DNA of 14,032 nt from positions 1 through 14,032 of the forward strand of contig JARFPR010000028.1 in NCBI GenBank assembly GCA_029288195.1, in the 5' to 3' direction. The notes under the pieces are model-generated. The model did no database searches. It saw only the letters and a list, made by a program, of their open reading frames with translations, and had not been told where the DNA came from. This DNA is from Gammaproteobacteria bacterium (GTDB lineage Bacteria > Pseudomonadota > Gammaproteobacteria > GCA-001735895). The translations under genes were made by a program, and so were the position numbers. Positions 6,648 to 12,096 of this stretch are shown piece by piece (within the stretch, counting starts at the first letter, position 1; each line of letters starts with the position of its first letter).

Positions 6648-7867
6648 AGCTGATTCGATCCGAGTGGCAGCTACTGCTTTTCGGATTCCTGATGACCTTC
6701 TGGTCATCACCCGGGCAAACCTTCCTGATCTCGTTATTCAGCGGTGAGATTCGCGCCGAGCTCAGCTTGAGCGACGGCGAGTTTGCCGGTATCTATTCGC
6801 TGGCAACCCTGTTGAGCGCAATCGTCATGATCTGGTCCGGTTCCCTGGTCGACCGGGTTAACCTGAAACGATTGTCGATCGCGATCGTGCTCGGTCTCGG
6901 CATCGGTTGCGGCATGATGTCACTGAGCGAGAGTATTCTGACTCTGCTGATCAGCCTGTTTTTATTACGTCAGCTTGGCCAGGGGCTGATGTTCATCGTC
7001 AGCTCTACCGCGATGGTACGCTATCTCGATGAACACAAGGGCAAGGCGTCGGCACTCGCCAGCATGGGCTACGCGGTGGCGGAAGCGATCATGCCGAGCA
7101 TGCTGGTTGTGTTGCTACTGTGGGTGGGCTGGCGCCAGAGCTGGCAGGTGGCGGGAATGCTACTGGTCGTTTTCATGTTGCCGGCGATACTGTTTCTATT
7201 GCGTAGCCACGAAAAACGCCATCAAGATTACCTGACGCAGATATCGCAGCAGAACGATGACCGGGTTCGCGTTTATCGTCGCCGTCAGTGGACACGGCCA
7301 GAGGTGATTCGTGATCGGTACTTTTACCTGTTCGCGCCGGGCCTGATGTCACAGCCGCTAATGTTTACCGGCTTCATTTTCCACCAGGTACACCTGGTGG
7401 AATCCAAGGGTTGGCCGCTGATCGGCTGGGCCGCGCTGTTTTCCCTTTACGCCATGGTTTCTGTCGGCACCAAGCTGGTGACCGGTTTTCTGATCGACCG
7501 CTACGGCGCGATCCGCATGATCCCGCTGGTGGCGCTGCCGATGGGCTTCGGCCTGATCGTACTGGCTTACTCGAGCAGCCTGATTGGGGGCGGCATATTC
7601 CTGGTGTTGACCGGGATCACGGTCGGGTTTCAGTCAACCGCGACCGCACCCTTCTGGTCCGAAATGTATGGTAACCAGCACCTGGGTTCAATTAAATCAC
7701 TTGGCGCGGCTGCGATGGTTTTTTGTACCGCGCTGTCCCCGATCGTCATGGGCTGGCAGATCGACATTGGCACCGGCATGGATACCCTCGCCATCGCCGG
7801 GTCGGTTTATATCTTCCTGACCTCGGCGTTGGCCTATTACGCGTATCGCAGCAGGCCGGGGTATTAG
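6641..7867 (+). CDS. Major facilitator superfamily transporter
   Basis: A 408-residue integral membrane carrier with about 12 hydrophobic segments, the usual MFS size. The loop after TM2 has a divergent form of the MFS signature (GSLVDRVNLKRL, about 67-78), and the equivalent loop in the second half reads GFLIDRYGAIRM. The likely start is GTG 6641, which overlaps the stop of the acyl-CoA synthetase gene by seven bases. A small perfect hairpin (GCCGG, loop AAAT, CCGGC; 6622-6635) sits five bases before the start and may tune its translation. Operon placement suggests it carries the acid activated by the synthetase, or exports a product; direction and substrate are inference. The next ATG (6692) would cut into TM1, so the GTG is favoured. 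Confidence 0.88.
   Translation: MLKLIRSEWQLLLFGFLMTFWSSPGQTFLISLFSGEIRAELSLSDGEFAGIYSLATLLSAIVMIWSGSLVDRVNLKRLSIAIVLGLGIGCGMMSLSESILTLLISLFLLRQLGQGLMFIVSSTAMVRYLDEHKGKASALASMGYAVAEAIMPSMLVVLLLWVGWRQSWQVAGMLLVVFMLPAILFLLRSHEKRHQDYLTQISQQNDDRVRVYRRRQWTRPEVIRDRYFYLFAPGLMSQPLMFTGFIFHQVHLVESKGWPLIGWAALFSLYAMVSVGTKLVTGFLIDRYGAIRMIPLVALPMGFGLIVLAYSSSLIGGGIFLVLTGITVGFQSTATAPFWSEMYGNQHLGSIKSLGAAAMVFCTALSPIVMGWQIDIGTGMDTLAIAGSVYIFLTSALAYYAYRSRPGY
7379..7402. repeat. 24-base inverted repeat inside the MFS gene
   Basis: The arms TTCCACCAGGT and ACCTGGTGGAA are perfect 11-base reverse complements separated by only two bases (AC). The site encodes the FHQVHLVE part of the transporter, so some of the symmetry may come from codon and protein constraint. 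Confidence 0.7.
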
Positions 7868-7914
7868 CATTGTTGCTGACATCTATATCAAAATAACCAA
7901 TGCATTCCATAAAC

Positions 7915-7935
7915 CTCATCAACTCTATTGATGAG
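7915..7935 (+). terminator. Hairpin downstream of the MFS gene
   Basis: CTCATCAA and TTGATGAG form a perfect 8-base stem around a 5-base loop, 47 bases after the MFS stop. The nearest T-rich run (7950-7954) is 14 bases further on, so it is not a textbook intrinsic terminator. It could end the 3731-7867 operon, protect its 3' end, or be an operator for the next gene. A TATACT box (7956-7961) lies just downstream, about 30 bases before the small gene at 7991, with no good -35 at normal spacing. Confidence 0.4.
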
Positions 7936-7990
7936 CTGTGTGGATCAAATTTTTATATACTGAGCTGCCCCTAAACAAGCGGAGCGAACT

Positions 7991-8281
7991 ATGCACACTG
8001 TTATAAGAAGCTATTCGGATTCAGGTGCGGCAGCGCTATTTGACCTGCTCGAGGCAAGCAAACAAGAGGTGGAAAGCCTGATTCGTGCTGTTCCCGGCTT
8101 TGTATCCTATTCACTAGTCCGCACTGCCGATGGTGGTGTCTCGGTGACCGTATGTCAGGATAAATCAGGCACAGACGAGAGCCTGCAGCTTGCAAGGGAA
8201 TGGATTCAGGAGCATGGATCTGATTTGAATGTGAGTCCGCCAACTGTAACGGAAGGCTCAAATATTCTGCAATTGGGTTAG
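7991..8281 (+). CDS. Small ABM-type (dimeric alpha/beta-barrel) protein
   Basis: A 96-residue soluble protein with no signal peptide or membrane segment. The pattern of a short N-terminal strand (HTVIRSY), a helix (AALFDLLEASKQEVESLIRAV), the segment PGFVSYSLVRTADGGVSVTVCQD and a second helix (ESLQLAREWIQEH) resembles single-domain antibiotic-biosynthesis-monooxygenase-like proteins with the dimeric alpha/beta-barrel fold. Those proteins often pair as dimers and include monooxygenases, haem oxygenases and binding proteins of unknown role. A good ribosome site, GGAG at 7981-7984, lies six bases before the ATG. It appears to be transcribed alone: it is separated from the MFS gene by 123 bases with a hairpin, and it faces the HDOD gene. 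No catalytic residues can be named, so the function is open. Confidence 0.72.
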   Translation: MHTVIRSYSDSGAAALFDLLEASKQEVESLIRAVPGFVSYSLVRTADGGVSVTVCQDKSGTDESLQLAREWIQEHGSDLNVSPPTVTEGSNILQLG

Positions 8282-8288
8282 TCATAAG

Positions 8289-8314
8289 ATAAAGAAGTTC
8301 AAATAATTCTTTAT
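8289..8314 (+). terminator. AT-rich hairpin after the small ABM-type gene
   Basis: ATAAAGAA and TTCTTTAT are perfect 8-base arms around a 10-base loop, beginning 8 bases after the stop. It lies in a 169-base gap between two converging genes (8282-8450), which also holds short T-rich runs (8322-8326, 8351-8355) and small GC stems near 8370-8395. The stem is AT-only apart from one G-C pair, so it is a weak terminator candidate. Confidence 0.35.
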
Positions 8315-8450
8315 TGAAAACGTTTTTGTAGATACAGCTAAAGGGTACCTTTTTCTATTTGCAACCGCTTTCCAGGATGCTGGAGGGTCTCCCTTTTCTG
8401 CCTTAAAAGCCGATCAGCTGAATTTTCTCGAACAGCCAGATTAAAAAATC

Positions 8451-9689
8451 TCAGGCAAATATTTTTTGTATATTTTTGCGCACGATTGCTGATTCTTTGA
8501 TCGCTTCAATACTTTGTTCGGGCGTGATTTCGAACTTCTCAATTGCGGGAACTGAATCGAGCTGCGGCAGGGTATGTTTTCGATCACTCTGCATCATACT
8601 GTAATAATTTGCCACCAGGATCAGGTCGCACAAGTCGGCTGGACTATCTGGTTTACGCTGCCATTCACCGCACTCTTCTGCGGCTAAAATCAATTCATCG
8701 TCAAAGTCCCATTTGCGCAGTAACAAGCTGGATATTTCAGGGCGCATGACCTGAATAGCATGATCAATTTCAAGATGATCCAGCATAAGATCACGATGAT
8801 CCAGAAGACGATCATCAATGACCAGTACACCAATACCATGCACCAGGCCTGCCAACATGGCCAAGTCCGGTGGAAACGACCCGGTTTTTTTCGCCAGGAT
8901 CCTGCTGAGTGCAGCGACGTTCAAGCTATGATCCCAAAACGAGCTGACGCGCTGCATGTGTTCATCGGGCAGACGATTGACAAGTTTACCAACCGCGTAG
9001 GTCATAATCAGGCAATACACCTTCAATATACCCAGGTGCCTGATTGAGCGGCGAATTTTTTCGGTTGCACTGAGATCACTTTTTTTGGCAAAACGGGCCA
9101 CGTTGTTAATTTTTCTCGAGACATCCGGATAAGATGTCAAAACCTGCACCATCGAATCAAGGCTGGTAGATTTACCTTTGTAAATCTTCTGCATCCTGTC
9201 AGCCACCGAGGGTAACGAAGGCAACATGATGCTCTTATCCATCAGGTTATGGTACAGATGGCTGACAATGGAGTTGTCCTCGTCGTCGTAATTGGTAAAC
9301 AGGGAATGTACGCTGATGTCATCCGCGACCGCCTCTGATAACTCCGCGTAATCGACAAGCGTCTGTCGGTCAATTTTCAGGTAATCGACCCGTCCGATGG
9401 CCTTGACGTCGTAGATACAGGGTCGCAACTGGGCGATAGGCCTTAATTCGTCAGTTTTATCTACGGCGATGATTTTGGTCTTGTCATCCGGGGCGATGAG
9501 AGAGACTTTCCCCCGGGTGACATAAAGACTGGTTTGTTCATTCGACCCCGTTTTGATCAGAAACTCCCTGTCCCTGGCAGTTAATACCTTGAGCTGATTC
9601 GCAAGTGCAATCAGGTGGTCTTCTGATAAATCGGAAATCGCCTTGATACGTCGAAGTAGTGAAGTATCTGGAATCTGTATTTCAGTCAA
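8451..9689 (-). CDS. HDOD-domain signalling protein with degenerate cyclic-nucleotide-binding-like N-terminus
   Basis: A 412-residue cytosolic protein. Residues about 12-125 look like a cNMP-binding beta-roll (ISDLSEDHLIALANQ, LYVTRGKVSLIAPDDK, then CIYDVKAIGRVDYLKIDRQTL). The phosphate-binding cassette motif is not recognisable, so nucleotide binding is doubtful. Residues about 150-355 are an HDOD domain (LPSLPSVADRMQKIY, WDHSLNVAALSRIL, GLVHGIGVLVI). The metal-binding HD pair is HG here (His284-Gly285), as expected for a non-catalytic domain; HDOD proteins act in signalling and regulation. The start used is TTG 9689, preceded only by a weak GGA. An in-frame TTG further upstream (about 9746) is possible, while no in-frame ATG is. 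The gene is transcribed away from the ABC importer and shares the 9690-9963 upstream region with it. Its base composition looks more AT-rich than the neighbouring operons. Confidence 0.85.
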   Translation of the reverse strand: MTEIQIPDTSLLRRIKAISDLSEDHLIALANQLKVLTARDREFLIKTGSNEQTSLYVTRGKVSLIAPDDKTKIIAVDKTDELRPIAQLRPCIYDVKAIGRVDYLKIDRQTLVDYAELSEAVADDISVHSLFTNYDDEDNSIVSHLYHNLMDKSIMLPSLPSVADRMQKIYKGKSTSLDSMVQVLTSYPDVSRKINNVARFAKKSDLSATEKIRRSIRHLGILKVYCLIMTYAVGKLVNRLPDEHMQRVSSFWDHSLNVAALSRILAKKTGSFPPDLAMLAGLVHGIGVLVIDDRLLDHRDLMLDHLEIDHAIQVMRPEISSLLLRKWDFDDELILAAEECGEWQRKPDSPADLCDLILVANYYSMMQSDRKHTLPQLDSVPAIEKFEITPEQSIEAIKESAIVRKNIQKIFA

Positions 9690-9746
9690 ATCCGTTAACT
9701 CGCTTAATTTTTGCCTGATAATATCACGACGCCCGTTGGCATATTC

Positions 9747-9756
9747 AAGTTAACTT
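9747..9756. promoter_or_regulatory. Palindrome AAGTTAACTT upstream of the HDOD gene
   Basis: A perfect 10-base palindrome with a GTTAAC core, just upstream of a possible minus-strand -10 box (TATTAT, plus-strand 9718-9723) for the HDOD gene. GTTAAC occurs again at 9694-9699 and inside the palindrome at 9864-9875. It could be an operator for a regulator shared by the divergent genes. Confidence 0.3.
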
Positions 9757-9788
9757 AATCAGGAAACCCGGGAAGCAGGCCTGATAAA

Positions 9789-9837
9789 CCCTGGTCACGG
9801 GCTCCAGCAGGTGGGATAAATGCCCTGGTTCTCGGGC
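9789..9837. repeat. Imperfect direct repeat in the importer upstream region
   Basis: CCCTGGTCACGGGC (9789-9802) recurs as CCCTGGTTCTCGGGC (9823-9837), start to start 34 bases. Each copy could fold as a small hairpin with CCC/GGG arms. The function is unknown. It could be a tandem protein-binding site or short hairpins at the 3' end of an upstream RNA. Confidence 0.4.
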
Positions 9838-9863
9838 AACGGAATTATGTTCTTCCTAAGCGC

Positions 9864-9892
9864 CGCGTTAACGCGCATAATATATCGCGATA
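9864..9892. promoter_or_regulatory. Tandem palindromes upstream of the ABC importer, candidate operator
   Basis: CGCGTTAACGCG (9864-9875) is a perfect 12-base palindrome. TATCGCGATA (9883-9892) is a perfect 10-base palindrome whose centre is 18 bases away. They sit about 40-65 bases before the -10 candidate at 9929, the usual place for an activator or a repressor pair. The regulator is not in the window. Confidence 0.42.
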
Positions 9893-9928
9893 ACAACAAG
9901 GACGGAATAAATAAAAACAGGGAGTTTT

Positions 9929-9934
9929 TATAAT
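9929..9934 (+). promoter_or_regulatory. proX: -10 box of the importer promoter
   Basis: A perfect TATAAT lies 30 bases before the binding-protein ATG. Nothing resembling TTGACA lies 16-18 bases upstream; the sequence there is A-rich (AATAAA region). That fits a promoter needing an activator bound at the palindromes just upstream. Other AT-rich -10-like strings (near 9876-9885) could serve instead. Confidence 0.4.
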
Positions 9935-9952
9935 ACTAGAACCATCCAATCG

Positions 9953-9957
9953 AGGAG
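9953..9957 (+). promoter_or_regulatory. proX: Strong ribosome binding site of the binding-protein gene
   Basis: AGGAG lies six bases before ATG 9964. This is the best Shine-Dalgarno match in the importer operon and fits high expression of the binding protein. Confidence 0.75.
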
Positions 9958-9963
9958 TCGAAA

Positions 9964-10929
9964 ATGAAAAAAGTTATACTGGGCCTGGCCTTGACGCTGG
10001 GATTTACTCTTTCTGCGGGATCTGCATTCAGCGCAGAGAAGGTCAACATCGGAACGCCGGCATGGACCGGGGCACAGGCAATCGCCGCCCTGTTGCAGGC
10101 GGTTGTCGTCGAGCGTATCGGCGGCGAAGCGAACCTGGTACCGGGCAATAATGCCACCATCTTTCAGGGCATGGACCAGGGTAAGGGCGACATCGATGTG
10201 CATCCCGATGTCTGGTTACCCAACCAGGAAAGTTTCACCAAGAAGTATGTCGACGGTGCGAAAACCGTGACCCTGAGCAAGAATGCCTACGAAGGCAACC
10301 AGGGATTTTGTGTCTCGCAGGATTTTGCCAAGGAAAACAGTATCACCGATATCGCTGACCTGGGTCGGCCCGACGTTGCGATGAAGATGGATAGCGATGG
10401 CAATGGCAAGGGCGAAATGTGGATTGGCGCACCGGGCTGGGCCTCGGCAAACGTAAACGAGGTCAAGGTTCGTGATTATGACTTATTGTCATTCATTGAA
10501 CCGATTCGAGCAGAAGAGAGTGTAAAGACTGCCCGGGTAAAGGACTCGATAGCGAAGAAAGAAGGCTACGCGTTCTACTGCTACAAGCCACATGCGATCT
10601 GGTACATGTTTGACGTCACCATGTTGTCGGAACCCAAGTACGACCCTGCGAATTATACGATGGTGCAACCGTCTGATTCGCCGGACTGGTATACCGAGTC
10701 CAAAGTCTCGACCAAGGATGCGCTGAAGCGTGTTCAGATCGCCTGGTCAAACTCGTTGAAAGATCGTTCCCCGGCCATTGTCGAATTCTTCGAGCGCTTC
10801 TCGTTGACCGCGGACGACGTCAGCGGTTTTGCCTACGAGATATCGGGCAAGGGTCGCAAGGCGTCAGAGGTTGCCAGCGAATGGATTGCCAAAAATCCGG
10901 ATCGGGTAGATGCCTGGTTAGGCCTGTAG
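9964..10929 (+). CDS. proX: Glycine-betaine-type ABC transporter substrate-binding protein (ProX/OpuAC family)
   Basis: A 321-residue periplasmic binding protein that captures a small quaternary-ammonium-type compound for the importer encoded downstream. The N-terminus is a clear signal peptide (KK, hydrophobic core, SAFSA with cleavage likely after Ala24). The mature part resembles ProX: DVHPDVWLPN (78-87, Trp84 at the position of a ProX cage tryptophan) and DSDGNGKGEMWIGAPGWAS (143-161, Trp159 at another). The third cage region reads AFYCYKPHAIWYMF, with Tyr207 where E. coli ProX appears to have Trp. Its aromatic cage therefore seems to be Trp/Trp/Tyr with extra tryptophans (Trp34, Trp213) nearby, and the ligand could be glycine betaine, proline betaine, choline, carnitine, TMAO or DMSP. 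It is first in the operon, with the ATPase 90 bases on behind a strong hairpin. Confidence 0.9.
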   Translation: MKKVILGLALTLGFTLSAGSAFSAEKVNIGTPAWTGAQAIAALLQAVVVERIGGEANLVPGNNATIFQGMDQGKGDIDVHPDVWLPNQESFTKKYVDGAKTVTLSKNAYEGNQGFCVSQDFAKENSITDIADLGRPDVAMKMDSDGNGKGEMWIGAPGWASANVNEVKVRDYDLLSFIEPIRAEESVKTARVKDSIAKKEGYAFYCYKPHAIWYMFDVTMLSEPKYDPANYTMVQPSDSPDWYTESKVSTKDALKRVQIAWSNSLKDRSPAIVEFFERFSLTADDVSGFAYEISGKGRKASEVASEWIAKNPDRVDAWLGL

Positions 10930-10942
10930 TGATATAAAAATC

Positions 10943-10976
10943 TGTGCGGGATCGGCCGAGGGTCGATCCCGTCACA
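10943..10976 (+). other. Strong intercistronic hairpin between binding-protein and ATPase genes
   Basis: CGGGATCG (10947-10954) and CGATCCCG (10964-10971) are perfect arms. The stem extends inward by GCC/GGT (one G-U pair) to a 3-base loop, and outward by TGTG/CACA past one bulged base. The total is about 15 pairs. No T-run follows directly; six T come only at 10990-10995, between GCGG/CCGC arms. This looks like an RNA-protecting or partial-termination element that would leave more binding-protein message than ATPase and permease message. Confidence 0.65.
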
Positions 10977-11019
10977 GTCATCAGGCGGGTTTTTTACCGC
11001 TATCCGGGGGGAATTCTAC

Positions 11020-12096
11020 ATGTCGAATCAGACTGAATCGTCATCGGGCGAAAGCGTTATCGAAATCTCCAATGTGTGGAAGATTTTCGGAACCCAGGCC
11101 GATGCCGCCCTGCGAGCCATCCAGGAAGAAGGGCTCGGTAAGGCCGAGGTCCTCGAAACTTATAACGCGGTCGTCGGGGTCGCGGATGTCAGTTTCGATG
11201 TCAAAAAAGGCGAGATATTCTGCGTGATGGGTTTGTCGGGCAGCGGCAAGTCCACCCTGGTGCGCCACTTCAACCGACTGCTGGAACCCACCGCTGGCAA
11301 AATCATGATTCACGGGACCGATGTAATGGGACTGGGTCCGCAGAACCTGATGGAATTTCGCAATCGTAAAATCGGCATGGTATTTCAGAATTTCGCGCTG
11401 TTGCCTCACCGCTCGGTGCTGGATAACGTCGCGATGCCGCTCGAGATTCGCAACATCAACAAAAACGAACGCATGCGCCGCGCGGCCAACATGCTGAAGA
11501 CGGTCGAGCTCGACGCCTGGGGCAACAAGTTTGCGCACGAGTTATCCGGCGGCATGCAGCAGCGCGTCGGGCTCGCGCGGGCGCTCGCCGCCGACCCCGA
11601 GGTATTGCTGATGGACGAACCCTTCAGTGCACTCGACCCGTTGATCCGGCGCCAACTGCAGGATGAATTCATCAAACTGTCCGCGGTGATGCAGAAAACT
11701 ACGATGTTCATCACCCACGACCTGGACGAGGCGGTGCGTATCGGTGATCGCATCGCCATCATGCGCGACGGCAGGGTAGTCCAGATCGGTACCGCCGAGG
11801 ACATCGTCATGCATCCGGCCGACGATTACGTCGCCGATTTCGTCGCCGGCATCTCGCGCCTGAAGATTGTGCGCGCACACGCGGTGATGCAGCCGATGGA
11901 GAAATACCTGGCCAAAGTGGGCCAGCCGTCTGACGACGCGCCGCGGGTAAACGAAAACGAATCCTTAAGTACGTTGATCCAGCTTGCCATCGACGACGAG
12001 GCCCCGATTGTCGTGCTCGATGACGGGATCGAGGTCGGTGTGATAACTCGACCCGACATCCTGCAAACAGTCATAGAGGGGGCGGAGACATCATGA
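11020..12096 (+). CDS. proV: Glycine-betaine-type ABC transporter ATP-binding protein (ProV/OpuAA family)
   Basis: A 358-residue ATPase that powers the importer at the inner membrane face. All ABC motifs are visible: Walker A GLSGSGKST (71-79), Q-loop VFQNFALLPH (Gln123), signature LSGGMQQR (175-182), Walker B VLLMDE (195-200) and His233 in the H-loop. The ProV-specific N-terminal stretch before the first strand (WKIFG, then ALRAIQEEGLGKAEVLE) and the loop between the first strands are present, which separates it from ordinary ABC ATPases. After about residue 275 a short C-terminal region (310-350: SLSTLIQLAIDDEAPIVVLDD, EVGVITRPDIL) resembles a single CBS-like unit. E. coli ProV, about 400 residues, has a tandem pair, so ionic-strength sensing through a CBS pair may be reduced. 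A purine-rich GGGGG block (about 11006-11011) precedes the ATG. The stop overlaps the permease start by four bases. Confidence 0.92.
   Translation: MSNQTESSSGESVIEISNVWKIFGTQADAALRAIQEEGLGKAEVLETYNAVVGVADVSFDVKKGEIFCVMGLSGSGKSTLVRHFNRLLEPTAGKIMIHGTDVMGLGPQNLMEFRNRKIGMVFQNFALLPHRSVLDNVAMPLEIRNINKNERMRRAANMLKTVELDAWGNKFAHELSGGMQQRVGLARALAADPEVLLMDEPFSALDPLIRRQLQDEFIKLSAVMQKTTMFITHDLDEAVRIGDRIAIMRDGRVVQIGTAEDIVMHPADDYVADFVAGISRLKIVRAHAVMQPMEKYLAKVGQPSDDAPRVNENESLSTLIQLAIDDEAPIVVLDDGIEVGVITRPDILQTVIEGAETS

Noticed and set aside
8440..8460. CTCAGGCAAAT string resembling the end of a glycine riboswitch
   Set aside because: It overlaps the stop of the HDOD gene, the other conserved riboswitch blocks are absent, and no gene starts downstream on that strand.
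8755..8825. Repeated GATGATCCAG-like strings
   Set aside because: They encode the LLDHRDLMLDHLEIDH stretch of the HDOD protein. The repeat comes from the peptide and is not a separate DNA element.
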